Shown: positions 34,437-43,803, counted from the first letter of the stretch. The stretch is DNA of 64,000 nt from Aliiruegeria lutimaris (GCF_900099935.1 NZ_FNEK01000004.1:90162-154161); one strand, 5' to 3'. Notes: generated from the sequence alone by a model not told the origin. Made by a program: numbers and translations.

Positions 34437-34540
34437 TCCGACAGCCATAAAGCAGAAATCGAACATCTGCGTGCTTGATTCGCAGTTATCCACAGGGCAG
34501 AAAGACCACTATCGAACCCTGCTGCCCAAAGGTTCCGCCC

Positions 34541-35347
34541 ATGTCCGTGATTCCCGCCGCACCTGTCGGCCCGCTCCGCCTTGTGCCCATGCAACGCCTG
34601 ACCCATGGCGGGCGCTGGCGCACCGAGGCGATGCGCAGCTACCGGATGCCCATCCTGCTCTGGTTCACACGCGGACAGGGACGCATCACCGTGGCCGGGC
34701 TGACGCGCGGTTATGGCGCGCATAACGCCGTCTTCATCCCGGCCGGCACCATGCATGGCTTCGACGTGTCCTCGCAGGTCTATGGCACGGCCGTCTTCTT
34801 CAACGAATCCGTGCCGCTGGAATTGGCGTCCGACCCCTTCCACCTGCGGGTACGCGATGCCCGCCACCAGGGCCAGATCACCGGCCTGCTCGAAAGCCTG
34901 CAACGCGAGATCGACGGCGAGCGCCCGCTCAAGGACCGCGCCATCGCCCATTATGGCGGACTGCTCTCGGTCTGGCTGGACCGGCAGCGCTTCGAGGCCG
35001 AGGATCGCCCCCAGGACTGCGCCGCCCGCGCGCTGGTGCGCCGCTACACCGAGGCGATCGAGGAGCAGCTCTACACCGGGCAGTCGGTGAGCGATTATGC
35101 CGAGGGGCTCGGCGTGACCCCGACCCATCTCAGCCGCGTCTGCAACCAGACCTGTGGCCGCCCCGCCTCCGATCTTCTCGCCGACCGGCTCACCTTCGAG
35201 GCGCGGCGGCTGCTGCTGGACACCTCCTTGCCCGTCAAGCGCGTGGCCGAGGTGCTGGGCTTCAACTCGGCGGCCTATTTTACCCGCGCCTTTCACCACC
35301 GCACCGGGCAGACACCGAGCGACTTCCGCGAAGCGCGCAAGCGCTAA
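34541..35347 (+). CDS. AraC family transcriptional regulator
   Basis: 268 aa. An N-terminal cupin-like ligand domain (AVFIPAGTMHGFDVS) precedes two C-terminal helix-turn-helix units: VSDYAEGLGVTPTHLSRVCNQ and VKRVAEVLGFNSAAYFTRAFHHRTGQTPSDFR, the AraC signature. AAAGG lies upstream of the ATG. The target is not evident; the flanking genes are short hypotheticals and relics. Confidence 0.88.
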   Translation: MSVIPAAPVGPLRLVPMQRLTHGGRWRTEAMRSYRMPILLWFTRGQGRITVAGLTRGYGAHNAVFIPAGTMHGFDVSSQVYGTAVFFNESVPLELASDPFHLRVRDARHQGQITGLLESLQREIDGERPLKDRAIAHYGGLLSVWLDRQRFEAEDRPQDCAARALVRRYTEAIEEQLYTGQSVSDYAEGLGVTPTHLSRVCNQTCGRPASDLLADRLTFEARRLLLDTSLPVKRVAEVLGFNSAAYFTRAFHHRTGQTPSDFREARKR

Positions 35348-35655
35348 CGGAATCCACCCTGTTTCCAGGGGGGGCATCATGGCACCCCCGAACCGGATAA
35401 CCGAAGTGGACGGCGTGACGCCCTGTGCCGGCCACCGCGCGGTTTGTCCGCACCGCCCGGCTCCAGGACGTGAGATTCCACAGTATCGTTGTGAATCACG
35501 CGCTGAGCAACGCGCTGATTGCATGGACCCGCTTTCCTGCATCGCCATCACCAGCCAGGCTTTGCACAAACACTCCTCGTCTGGATCGGCATGTTCCTTG
35601 CCTCCATCGTCGGTATCGCTCTCGGGCTGCCCGCGGCGAAGGCACGTGACACAAG
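35348..35655. other. Gene-poor stretch after the AraC regulator
   Basis: It contains a GGGGGGCATCATGGCACCCCC hairpin near 35368. Short overlapping open frames exist but none has a convincing ribosome site; one encodes a hydrophobic run, LLVWIGMFLASIVGIALGLP, that could be the remains of a membrane protein. Confidence 0.35.
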
Positions 35656-35892
35656 ATGCCCCGGGAGATACTGCCCAATACGCGCGGTCCGCGGATCGTG
35701 GATTTCCGGCTGCGGATCGGTTACACGACCATCCTGCTCGGCACGCTGGGTTTCTTTTGCCTGGGCAACGCGCCGGAGAACCCGGATCGGGGTACCACGA
35801 CCGATGACAGCAACCTGCTGGCCGACGGCCTGCGTGAAGAAAGCTTGGAAGACCGATGGAAGAAGAGAATGACACCCCTCTGCAGAAGCTGA
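35656..35892 (+). CDS. Hypothetical membrane protein, 78 aa
   Basis: Basic N-terminus, one probable membrane span (TTILLGTLGFFCLG, about 24-37) and an acidic tail. No domain is recognised and no strong ribosome site is seen. It overlaps the next gene by 37 nt in another frame. It could equally be the end of a decayed gene whose earlier part lies in the preceding stretch. Confidence 0.35.
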   Translation: MPREILPNTRGPRIVDFRLRIGYTTILLGTLGFFCLGNAPENPDRGTTTDDSNLLADGLREESLEDRWKKRMTPLCRS

Positions 35893-36221
35893 GACGGACC
35901 CTGCGCCTCGCGATAATCGTCCTGGTAGGCGTGGTGCTCGCGCTGACCATCCTCTTCACCGTGTTCGGCACGTGGAAAGGGATGTCATCCCGGGAAGAAC
36001 TTCTGGATGCCAACGGAATCCATGTTCTGCCGCATCTGCTGCGCAACACCTATACCGGCGACGCCCGTTTCGATGTCGCCTGCGATGCGCCCGAGAGCTG
36101 CACCGCCGCCGCCCGCGAAATCTGTGGCGATACGGTCGTCGTTCTGAGCGAACCGCAGAAAGAGGATGGGATCTGGATCATGGTCGCGGAATGCGAGCCC
36201 GGAACAGAACCCCAATGGTAA
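35856..36221 (+). CDS. Hypothetical single-span membrane protein, 121 aa
   Basis: A short charged N-terminus, one membrane helix (LAIIVLVGVVLALTILFTVF, about 18-37) and a soluble domain with four cysteines (CDAPESC, ICGD, ECEP) that could form disulfides in the periplasm. GGAAGA lies just upstream of the ATG. No family is recognised. Confidence 0.6.
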   Translation: MEEENDTPLQKLRRTLRLAIIVLVGVVLALTILFTVFGTWKGMSSREELLDANGIHVLPHLLRNTYTGDARFDVACDAPESCTAAAREICGDTVVVLSEPQKEDGIWIMVAECEPGTEPQW

Positions 36222-36240
36222 CGCCCGGATCCTTTCCGAG

Positions 36241-36320
36241 GCTGGGGGGCCAGCCCCCCAATGGTCATTGGTTCAGGGAACCAATGACCGCCCCCCGGGG
36301 ATATTTGCGGTCAGAAGAAG
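36241..36320 (+). repeat. Dispersed palindromic repeat, copy 2 (variant)
   Basis: GGGGGGCCAGCCCCCC, then a 12-bp arm pair ATGGTCATTGGTT/AACCAATGACC, then CCCCCCGGGGATATTTGCGG with tail TCAGAAGAAG. The second hairpin is much longer than in other copies, while the GGATATTT core and tail are shared with copy 6. Confidence 0.75.
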
Positions 36321-36446
36321 ACATACGGGGTGTCTGAGCGCGCAGCTTTCGACAAGCCCTGCAAGGGCGGACGAAAGGGTGGGCAACCGCCCTTCGGGCC
36401 CGGCGGAACAGTTGACTGGGATAATACGACGAAGAAATGAGATCGT

Positions 36447-36716
36447 GACGGGTCAATCTTCGAGATCGAGACGCTATCGATCTACTTCCCCCGGCTGCGG
36501 GAAATCCACGGTGGCACTCGACGTCATGCTCGACCTTGGCCTGCACGGGCGCGTCGCCGGCGAGACGATCTAGTTCAAGAGGCGCGACCTTGCTGAGAGG
36601 AGCGCGCAGGAGTCGCGTGCCATTCGTAGTTCGGAGATTGCCATGATCTACCATGAGTTGATGGCAAGGTTGAACGCAGCACCTGCGGTCAGCCATGAAC
36701 CGGTCTCCGGGCTGCC
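36447..36716 (+). pseudogene. Relic of a peptide ABC-transporter ATP-binding gene (Dpp/Opp type)
   Basis: Translation in two frames recovers a degraded ATPase: FEIETLSIYFPR, then after a frame change and missing segment GCGKSTVALDVMLDLGLHGR (Walker A), an in-frame TAG at 36571, and RAIRSSEIAMIYHELMARLN (Q-loop region, where intact proteins read MIYQEPMASLNP). The order and spacing match peptide/nickel-type ABC ATPases. It lacks a start, part of the region before Walker A, and everything after the Q loop. Confidence 0.75.
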
Positions 36717-36861
36717 CTTTCCCGATGCGCTGGCGTTGGAAACCCGCCCGAACTTAACATTGTGCGGCCGCCAGACCGCAACAGAGTTTCAGGTTGAGGT
36801 CAGAACGGTCTCCAGCTGCCCTACGGAGTCGCCTTGAACGCAACATGCGATGCGTGATAGC
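36717..36861. other. Degenerate sequence between ABC relic and Na/Pi gene
   Basis: No gene recognised. It may be further remains of the ABC-transporter region. Confidence 0.3.
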
Positions 36862-38622
36862 TCAAGTTGCCTCTGAAACGCTTTCGTCCAACGCATCCGT
36901 GCCGGCCTCCCGGGCCGCGCGTCGCGCTTGCGAATACACCCGTTTGATTGCCTCGATAACCGCCATCTCGGACAGCATCTGGTCGATATCTTCGTCCCGA
37001 AGGCTCTCCTTCAACCCGGCCAGCCAACGGGTTTCGGCGTCCAGGCTCTGGGCTATCGTGAGATCGATGATCGGCTTCATCTCGCCAACGGCCGCGCCGC
37101 GGCCCGATTCCGGTGCGCTCAGCGCTTCTTCCAAATCCGACAGGGCGGTGGAGACATTGCCAGCCAGCGCCCTGCCCCGCCCGGCGGTGGCTCCGGACAT
37201 GGACCAGGTGCGGACGCGCCGCGCCGCAGGCAGAAGATCCCCCTCGATGATCTCGGCAATGCGGAACAGGTTATGGGACACGGCCACCTGGTGGCCAAGC
37301 CGCGCGCTTTCCTCATGCGACAGGTCCTTGCGGCCGAGATGGGCCAGATAGTTGATCTGCGCCCGATGAAGCCCGCGCAGATCGACCAGTGCCGGGTGCA
37401 CTGCCTCGTAGGGATCCCCGCTGCCATTGACGATACCATCAATCGTTCGGTTGAAACTTTCCCGTGCGATACCGGCCATCCGTGCCAATTCCTGCCGCCC
37501 TGCGTGCAAGGCCATGCGGGGCGTGTCCAGAAGCTGCGAATCGAGGAATTTCGGCTTGGGCACGACGCTTTCCGGCTCCGGCCGATCCGGAACGAGCAGG
37601 TTGGCCAGCCAGATCAGGATATTGCCGAAAGGCAGAAAGATCATCGCATTGGCAAGATTGAAAATCGTATGCGCGTTTGCGATCTGGCGCGGGACATTCG
37701 CGGCCGCATAGGCGGCCTGCCCATTTTCGGCAAGCCCTCGAACCAGGTCCGCAAGCTGGGGAATGAAAGGCAGCCAGATCAGAACGCCGCCGATATTGAA
37801 AAGCACGTGAATGGCTGCGGTGCGCAAGGCGATCCGACTCTTGCCCGCGGAGGCCAGAACCGCCGTGACGCAGGTTCCGATATTCGCACCAAAGATCAGT
37901 GCGATGCCCGCCTCAAGGCTGATCAGCCCCCCACTTGCAATGGCGATGACGATGCCGGCCGTGGCCGCGGAAGATTGAACCAGCGCCGTGAAGGTTCCCG
38001 CGACGAGAATGGCGGGCAGAGGGCTCTCCATCGTGGCCATCCATTCCATGAAGGGCGGATAGTCCCGCAGGGGCGCCATGCCGTCACTCATCAGCCGCAT
38101 ACCGAAAAAGATCAGCCCAAGCCCCATGACGATATTGCCAAACTGCTTTGGAACATCCCGCCCCGTGATCACGGTCGCGGCAAACCCCGCCGCGATCATG
38201 ACAAGCGCGGTTTGCTCGACCTTGAAGGCAACGATCTGCGCCGTCATGGTCGAGCCGACATTGGCGCCGATGATCACGCCAACAGACTGGCTCACGCTCA
38301 TCAGCCCTGCCGTAACAAAACCGACAACAAGCACCGTCGTCACCGAAGAGGACTGGATGATCGCGGTTGTGACGGCTCCTGCAATGGCTGCGGTGACCCG
38401 GTTGGCCGTCACGCGCGCCAGCATAGTCTTCATCCTGTCGCCGACCGCGGCCTTGAGCGCGTCCGCCGTCCGGTCCAACCCGAAGAGGAAAAGCGCAAGC
38501 CCCCCCAGGAGCCCCTGCGCCATCTGCCAGACCGGCAAATCCGGAGCCATTCCCGCATCCGTCTGGGCATGGAGCGGAAAAGCCCACGTCAGGATTGCAA
38601 GGAAAACGGCCGCCTGCTGCAT
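36862..38622 (-). CDS. Na+/Pi cotransporter family protein with PhoU-like tail
   Basis: 586 aa. The duplicated signature of NptA/PNaS transporters is present: TTAIIQSSSVTTVLVVGFV and FTALVQSSAATAGIVIAIA, within about eight membrane spans after a signal-like N-terminus. The last 200 residues are charged and helical like PhoU. Sodium-driven phosphate import or export at the inner membrane is expected. The gene stands alone. Confidence 0.9.
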   Translation of the reverse strand: MQQAAVFLAILTWAFPLHAQTDAGMAPDLPVWQMAQGLLGGLALFLFGLDRTADALKAAVGDRMKTMLARVTANRVTAAIAGAVTTAIIQSSSVTTVLVVGFVTAGLMSVSQSVGVIIGANVGSTMTAQIVAFKVEQTALVMIAAGFAATVITGRDVPKQFGNIVMGLGLIFFGMRLMSDGMAPLRDYPPFMEWMATMESPLPAILVAGTFTALVQSSAATAGIVIAIASGGLISLEAGIALIFGANIGTCVTAVLASAGKSRIALRTAAIHVLFNIGGVLIWLPFIPQLADLVRGLAENGQAAYAAANVPRQIANAHTIFNLANAMIFLPFGNILIWLANLLVPDRPEPESVVPKPKFLDSQLLDTPRMALHAGRQELARMAGIARESFNRTIDGIVNGSGDPYEAVHPALVDLRGLHRAQINYLAHLGRKDLSHEESARLGHQVAVSHNLFRIAEIIEGDLLPAARRVRTWSMSGATAGRGRALAGNVSTALSDLEEALSAPESGRGAAVGEMKPIIDLTIAQSLDAETRWLAGLKESLRDEDIDQMLSEMAVIEAIKRVYSQARRAAREAGTDALDESVSEAT

Positions 38623-38737
38623 TCATCAATCCCGGATCAAGTCGTGCGGAAACATGCTTCCATCTAATGGAGAAGGAATCCAGTCCCGGCGCCCGTTCTG
38701 CAGCGGTAAACGGAGTTCCTCGATGGAGCGCGCGGTA

Positions 38738-38865
38738 ACGATCCTGCGGATCGTGCCGCCGGCGGGGATGTTTCTTGAAAGAGGAAGTCCGAAAATGACC
38801 AGGTTCTTCCTCTTTCAAGAAATATCCTGGGGGAGCGCTCTTGAGAGCGCGGGGGCAAAGCCCCC
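38738..38865 (-). repeat. Dispersed palindromic repeat, copy 3 (complete, L and R modules)
   Basis: It starts with ACGATCC-TGC-GGATCGT, then CCGGCGGGGATGTTT. A 17-bp perfect arm pair, TTTCTTGAAAGAGGAAG and its complement, encloses an 18-nt loop. Then come AATATCCTGGGGGAGCGCTC, GAGAGCGC and GGGGGCAAAGCCCCC. It lies between the Na/Pi gene and acpP. Confidence 0.88.
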
Positions 38866-38920
38866 TCCAACCTCCCGGTTCGTCCCGTGGACAGGGAGGA
38901 GAGTTCTCACGGCCCCCTGA

Positions 38921-38952
38921 AAAATGAAAAAGGCGCCCACCATGGGGCGCCC
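38921..38952 (-). terminator. Rho-independent terminator of acpP
   Basis: On the minus strand GGCGCCC-N6-GGGCGCC is followed by TTTTTCATTTTTC, just beyond the acpP stop. Confidence 0.92.
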
Positions 38953-38975
38953 ATCTCGTCTCGGCATATTGCCGA

Positions 38976-39209
38976 TCAGGCAGCTTCGGTAATGAACTTC
39001 ACCGCGTCGCCAAAAGTCTGAATCGTTTCGGCAGCGTCGTCCGGGATCTCGATGCCGAACTCTTCTTCGAAAGCCATTACCAGCTCGACGGTGTCCAGGC
39101 TGTCTGCGCCCAGATCGTCGATGAACGACGCGCTTTCGGTCACCTTGTCTTCTTCGACGCTCAGGTGCTCAACAACAATCTTCTTCACGCGATCGGCGAT
39201 GTCGCTCAT
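38976..39209 (-). CDS. acpP: Acyl carrier protein
   Basis: 77-aa acidic four-helix protein. The 4'-phosphopantetheine serine is in [20 protein letters not shown]. It carries acyl chains for FabG, FabZ and LpxA, all encoded in this window. GAGGAAGAGA lies upstream of the ATG. It is downstream of fabG on the same strand but separated by 351 bp, so it probably has its own promoter. Confidence 0.97.
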   Translation of the reverse strand: MSDIADRVKKIVVEHLSVEEDKVTESASFIDDLGADSLDTVELVMAFEEEFGIEIPDDAAETIQTFGDAVKFITEAA

Positions 39210-39560
39210 TTCTCTTCCTCATGCATTAGGGCGTCACTGCCCGTTCTTGCTCCGTGCCCGCGGGGGGCGCATTACCTTGCCCTGTTCTCAGGGCGCTCAT
39301 CCCCGTCTGATGCGAGGCTTCTTTCCCGGGCCGGGCACATTTTTGTTGCTCCAAGCCGAAAACTGCGCCGCCTTTAGCATGTTCCCCTGCAAAAGCAAAC
39401 GCTTTGACCGGACATTGTTTTCGTTGCGTCACACGGGCCGGTCGTTGAAGGCAAGATGGAAAGGCGGGTCCGGCTTCACAAGTGTCGCCGGTACCTTCGT
39501 CCCCCCATCCCATGGGGTCCAGGACGAATGCCACAGGTGCGGCGTCCCGGAATACCCCAA
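39210..39560 (-). promoter_or_regulatory. fabG-acpP intergenic region with likely acpP promoter
   Basis: No small gene was recognised in 351 bp. On the minus strand TTGCTT with a 16-bp spacer and TAAAGG (about 39370-39400) is a possible sigma-70-type promoter for acpP; the match is moderate. Confidence 0.35.
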
Positions 39561-40298
39561 TCAGAGCATGGCCATACCACCATTGACGTGCAACGTTGCG
39601 CCGGTCACGTAGCCCGCTTCCGGGCTGGCAAGATAGAGCACTGCCGCGGCGATCTCGTCTGCCTCGCCCATGCGGGCCGCCGGGATCTTTGCGTTGATCG
39701 CGGCCTTCTGCTCATCGGTCAGCTTCTCTGTCATCGCCGTGGCGATGAATCCGGGCGCCACCGCGTTGACGGTGATTCCCCGGCTGGCCACCTCGTAGGC
39801 GATGGATTTGGTCATGCCGATCATGCCGGCCTTGGAAGCGGCGTAGTTCGCCTGACCCGGGTTGCCCGTCGCGCCCACGATTGAGGAAATGTTCACGATC
39901 CGGCCCCAACGCTTCTTCATCATCGGTCGCATCACGCCACGGCAGAGCCGCATGGTGGAGGTCAGGTTTACTTCCAGCACTTGCGCCCATTCCTCGTCCG
40001 ACATGCGCATGAAGATCTGGTCGCGGGTGATGCCGGCATTGTTGACCAGGATATCCAGCCCGCCCATCGCCGCGATGGCTTGCTTGGGCAGCGCATCGAC
40101 AGCCTCCGCATCGCCCAGGTTGCAAGGCAGCACATGGGCGCGCTCGCCCAGTTCTGCTGCCAGCGCCTCAAGCGGCTCGACCCGCGTGCCGGAGAGCCCG
40201 ACAGTCGCCCCCGCGCCATGCAGCGCCCTGGCGATGGCGCCGCCGATACCGCCAGAGGCTCCCGTTACAAGCGCCGTCTTCCCTGTCAGATCGAACAT
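39561..40298 (-). CDS. fabG: 3-oxoacyl-ACP reductase
   Basis: 245-aa SDR of fatty acid synthesis. TGASGGIGGAIARAL binds NADPH, NNAG is present, and the catalytic motif is YAASKAGMIGMTKS; the length and the C-terminus YVTGATLHVNGGMAML are typical of FabG. GGAGATGG precedes the ATG. acpP follows on the same strand. Confidence 0.95.
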   Translation of the reverse strand: MFDLTGKTALVTGASGGIGGAIARALHGAGATVGLSGTRVEPLEALAAELGERAHVLPCNLGDAEAVDALPKQAIAAMGGLDILVNNAGITRDQIFMRMSDEEWAQVLEVNLTSTMRLCRGVMRPMMKKRWGRIVNISSIVGATGNPGQANYAASKAGMIGMTKSIAYEVASRGITVNAVAPGFIATAMTEKLTDEQKAAINAKIPAARMGEADEIAAAVLYLASPEAGYVTGATLHVNGGMAML

Positions 40299-40520
40299 GT
40301 GACCATCTCCTCGCGATTGCGTTCTTATCCGTCAGCAGGAGCCATGCCATGACATCCCCTGCCCCGCAACGTTGATTTGTTTCGAACGACACCAATCGCC
40401 CCCGAGACGGCCCTTTCCTGTTGCGGGTCCGGCGTCCCGCCCGTCCAGCCAACCGTCACAGCTTGGTGATCCCGGGCTTCTTCATTGCCCCGCCGCCTGC
40501 CGCACCCTAATGTTTCGGCT

Positions 40521-41186
40521 ATGCATTCTGTCGCCCATATCCGCCCTGCCTATAGCCGCGCCGAACGCGTCAGTGATGGCGTCGTTCATGTCGTGGGGGT
40601 GGTGTCCGCCCTGATGGCGGTTCCGGTCCTGATCGCGCTGACAATCGCTCTGCGCAACGATATCGCGGCGGTCTGGGGGGCGTCGATCTATGGAACGACC
40701 CTGATCATGATGCTGACCTTCTCGGCACTCTACAACATGATCGACAATGCACGCTGGAAGGGCCTGCTGCAGCGGCTCGATCATTCCGGGATCTATTTCA
40801 AGATCGCCGGCACCTACACGCCCTTCGTTCTGCTCACCGGCGCACAGGTTCCCGGGCTTCTCGCCGGCCTTTGGGGCTCGGCCGCTCTGGGATCCTGCCT
40901 GAAGATTCTCGCCCCCAGCCGGTTTCGCTGGTTCGCCCTGGCGCTGTATCTCGGAATGGGCTGGGCGGCGCTCTGGGCTGGCGGCGCGATGCTCGCGGAG
41001 CTGCCGGGATCGGTGCAGCTTCTGATGCTGATCGGCGGCGTAGTCTACACTATTGGAGTGGTGTTTTTCCTCCTGAACCGGATGCCGTTTCACAACACGG
41101 TCTGGCATGTTTTCGTGCTCGCGGGCAGCGTGCTGTTCTTCATCGCCGTGGCGGTAAGCATCGCAGAGCTTCCGGCAGGCCTCTAG
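40521..41186 (+). CDS. Hemolysin III family (PAQR) membrane protein
   Basis: 221-aa seven-span protein. The PAQR/YqfA motifs are visible: DGVVHVVGVVSAL in the first span, SALYNM and RLDHSGIYFKIAGTYTPF with conserved Asp and His, and HNTVWHVFVLAGS at the end, giving metal-binding histidines. Its activity is unproven; relatives are called hemolysin III. The ATG at 40521 is preferred over an in-frame TTG at 40485. Confidence 0.88.
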   Translation: MHSVAHIRPAYSRAERVSDGVVHVVGVVSALMAVPVLIALTIALRNDIAAVWGASIYGTTLIMMLTFSALYNMIDNARWKGLLQRLDHSGIYFKIAGTYTPFVLLTGAQVPGLLAGLWGSAALGSCLKILAPSRFRWFALALYLGMGWAALWAGGAMLAELPGSVQLLMLIGGVVYTIGVVFFLLNRMPFHNTVWHVFVLAGSVLFFIAVAVSIAELPAGL

Positions 41187-41271
41187 GCGCTTCTCCCGTC
41201 TCGCGAAGGGCTTCTATAGCATCCCCGCAAGAGATGCCGCGTTTATGGGACGGCAACTGGGAGGGCCACTC

Positions 41272-43068
41272 TCACCCCTTGGAATACATCCGGCGGATCT
41301 CGTCCTTGTACTCGTCGATCACCCGCTCGCGGCGCAGTTTCAGGGTGGGCGTGATCAACCGGCGCTCGACGGTCCACTCGTCCAGCGTTGCGTAATAGGC
41401 CTTTATCTGCTGCCAGGAGGGAATGTCGCCCGAGGCCTTGCGGATACGGTCTAGGATGAACCTTTCAGCCTCGCGCGCGTTGGGATCATTCTCGTCCAGC
41501 CCATGTTTCTTGGCCATCGCGGTCCAGTCGTCACGATTCAGCACCACCAGCGCCGCAAGGAACGGGCGGCCATCGCCGACCACGCAGACCTGCTCGATCA
41601 GCGGGTCGCTCTCGATGTTCAGCTCGATCGGGCGCGGGTTGACGTTCTCGCCATTGGACATGACGAGGATATGCTTCAGCCGGCCGGTGATGCGGATGCG
41701 GTCATTGACGATCTCGGCCATGTCTCCTGTCCGCAGCCAGCCGTCCTTGTCAAAGGACTCTGCCGTCGCGTCCTCACGCTGCCAGTAGCCAAGCATGCGC
41801 GAGGGTGTCTTGATCAGAAGCTCGTTGCGCTCGCCGAGCTTCACCTCGCACCCGGGCAACGGATAGCCGACCGTCCCCGGCACGCAATCTTCCTGCACAG
41901 AGGCCGTGGCCACCGGGCCCGCCTCCGACAACCCATAACCCTCGACAAGCGGCAAGCCGAGCCCCAGCAGGGCCTGTCCGATCTCTTCGGGCAGGTTGGC
42001 CCCTCCCGCAACGGCGACACGCATGCGCCCGCCGAATGCCGCCTGGACCTTTTTGGCCACCAGCCGGTCCAGCAGCGGCCAGATCAGCCGTTCCACAAAG
42101 CTTGGCCCCGGCCCATGGCCGGCACGCGCGGCGTGGCGCGCGTAGCCGATCCGCGCGGTCATGTCGAAGAGCCGCTGCTTGAGTTTGCTGGTGGAGGCAC
42201 TGCGCCGCGCGCCGTTAAAGATCGTCTCGTAGAAACGGGGCACGCCCATGATGACCGTGGGGCGCACGGTGGTCATGTCCTGCCGCAGCCGGAGCAAGGA
42301 TTGCGGGTAGGCATTGCATGCCCCTGACATCACCGCCAGCACATAGCCCAGCGTGCGCTCGAAAGCATGCGCAAGCGGCAGGATCGACAGGAAGACATCG
42401 CCCTCCAGCGGCGAAACGACTGCGGCGGTCGCCTCGGCATTTGCCAGAATCGCCCGGTGGGACAGCATCACCCCCTTCGGGGTGCCCGTCGTGCCGGAAG
42501 TATAGATCAGCGTTGCCGGGGCGAGCGGATCATTGGCGGGCTCGGGAAGGTCCTGCGGCGCGGGCGGCAGAATCGCTTCGAGATGATCGACGTTCTCTTC
42601 CTCGCCGTAGACGAAGTCCGCCGTCACGTCCTGCAGCCAGACACGCTCGATGAAGGAATGATCCGACAACGATCCTTCGAGCTCCCGCCACCGCCGGTCG
42701 GTATCGATCAGGACGATCCGGGGCCGCGAATCCGCCAGCATGAAGGCGCCGTTGGAGATCGCGTCATTTGTGTAGAGCGGCACCACCGTGAGGCCACAGC
42801 GTGCCGCCGCCATGTCGTAGCAGACCCAGTCCACGCAGTTCTGCAGCAGGATCCCGACCCGGTCGCCCGGACGCATCCCCGCCGCGATGAAGGCAGCCGC
42901 GAAACGGTCCGTCCGCTCCAGCACCTGCGGCCAGGTGAACTTTCGCCATTTGCCGGTCTTGCGATCGTATTGCCGATAGGCCGTGAGCTTCGGCGATATA
43001 CGCGTGCGTTCCCGCAGGAGTTGGTAGAGCGTGTTGACCTTCTCGGCGGGTATATTGTTCTTGCGCAT
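41272..43068 (-). CDS. Long-chain acyl-CoA synthetase (AMP-binding)
   Basis: 598 aa. Adenylate-forming signature LIYTSGTTGTPKGVMLSH, the GYGLSEAGPV motif, and the hinge DGWLRTGDMAEIVNDRIRITGR. Length and C-terminal region fit the FadD15-type long-chain fatty acid--CoA ligases. CAGGAGGACAC before the ATG is an excellent ribosome site. It probably activates fatty acids for degradation or phospholipid synthesis; chain length is not readable from sequence. Confidence 0.9.
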   Translation of the reverse strand: MRKNNIPAEKVNTLYQLLRERTRISPKLTAYRQYDRKTGKWRKFTWPQVLERTDRFAAAFIAAGMRPGDRVGILLQNCVDWVCYDMAAARCGLTVVPLYTNDAISNGAFMLADSRPRIVLIDTDRRWRELEGSLSDHSFIERVWLQDVTADFVYGEEENVDHLEAILPPAPQDLPEPANDPLAPATLIYTSGTTGTPKGVMLSHRAILANAEATAAVVSPLEGDVFLSILPLAHAFERTLGYVLAVMSGACNAYPQSLLRLRQDMTTVRPTVIMGVPRFYETIFNGARRSASTSKLKQRLFDMTARIGYARHAARAGHGPGPSFVERLIWPLLDRLVAKKVQAAFGGRMRVAVAGGANLPEEIGQALLGLGLPLVEGYGLSEAGPVATASVQEDCVPGTVGYPLPGCEVKLGERNELLIKTPSRMLGYWQREDATAESFDKDGWLRTGDMAEIVNDRIRITGRLKHILVMSNGENVNPRPIELNIESDPLIEQVCVVGDGRPFLAALVVLNRDDWTAMAKKHGLDENDPNAREAERFILDRIRKASGDIPSWQQIKAYYATLDEWTVERRLITPTLKLRRERVIDEYKDEIRRMYSKG

Positions 43069-43281
43069 GTGTCCTCCTGATGGGGGCGACCCCGGCCAAA
43101 ACCTTACCTAAGGTTAAGGTATCATGGCAATGTCCGCGCCTGATAGACGCCGCCGTTGCGGTCGGCAACCGGCGGTTTCGCCTCAGCTATGTGTTCAGGC
43201 GAGTTTCTGGAAAGGGTACTGGCAGAAGAGCAGGATTTCGCCCGGATCTGGAACCCGGAGCACCTTTGGAGGACGGATAGA
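43069..43281. other. Upstream region of the acyl-CoA synthetase gene
   Basis: Nothing recognised apart from the likely promoter of the minus-strand synthetase; repeat copy 4 follows. Confidence 0.35.
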
Positions 43282-43340
43282 GGGGGCTTTGCCCCCCGCG
43301 CTCTTGCGCGCGCTCCCCCCAGGATATTTTGCGAAAGATG
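43282..43340 (+). repeat. Dispersed palindromic repeat, copy 4 (R module)
   Basis: GGGGGCTTTGCCCCCC, GCGCTC/..GCGC, CCCCCCAGGATATTTTGCG and GAAAGATGA, nearly identical to copy 1. Same orientation as copy 1. Confidence 0.85.
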
Positions 43341-43420
43341 ATGAAAATGGACCTTCTCGAATTTTCCACCTCGCGTCTACTCGGCGCGGGCAAGGGAATT
43401 TTCGGAAGAAGGCCATTCAA

Positions 43421-43460
43421 AACGGAAAAACGCCGGCATATCCTGCCAGCGTTTTTTCTG
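43421..43460. terminator. Bidirectional-looking intrinsic terminator
   Basis: AACGCCGGCA/TGCCAGCGTT stem flanked by A-rich sequence on the left and T6 on the right. It most likely ends the 62-aa gene on the minus strand. Confidence 0.85.
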
Positions 43461-43538
43461 CTTAGACGCTTTCTAGCGGCCTGCCGGAACCGGAGCGGAC
43501 AATCAACCCTCAAGGCACCTTGGCCACGCTTTCGGCAA

Positions 43539-43727
43539 TCAGGCCTGAGCGTTGGTTGCCACACGGCCGCCGAACAGCGCGGACGGGGTTTTTAAGATAC
43601 GGGCAACGAGGGAGGCCACCGAAGATCCGATCGCGCGGGCAACCTTGGCTTGCTCCGAACGAATTTCGAATTCGACGTTGCGCCAATCGACCCGGACTTC
43701 TTCGATTTCTTGATGTGCGATGCACAT
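43539..43727 (-). CDS. Conserved-looking small protein, 62 aa
   Basis: Starts MCIAHQEIEEVRVDWRNVEF and ends with a slightly hydrophobic Ala/Val-rich helix and LFGGRVATNAQA. GGGAG lies 8 nt before the ATG, and a strong terminator follows, so it looks like a real monocistronic gene. No domain is recognised. It is near a DUF1127 gene; both may belong to small stress-response proteins, but this is inference. Confidence 0.6.
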   Translation of the reverse strand: MCIAHQEIEEVRVDWRNVEFEIRSEQAKVARAIGSSVASLVARILKTPSALFGGRVATNAQA

Positions 43728-43803
43728 TTCAAGCTCCCTTCGTGTAATTCGTTTTCTGAGCTTCAAGATAACCGTTAGCGCCAACATTTCTACCAACACC
43801 TCT

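Noticed and set aside
33887..36049. 720-aa open frame antisense to miaA and the AraC gene
   Set aside because: Spans three plus-strand genes; composition typical of a shadow.
36265..36696. 143-aa minus-strand frame across the ABC relic
   Set aside because: The plus strand carries recognisable Walker A and Q-loop remains, so the minus frame is a shadow.
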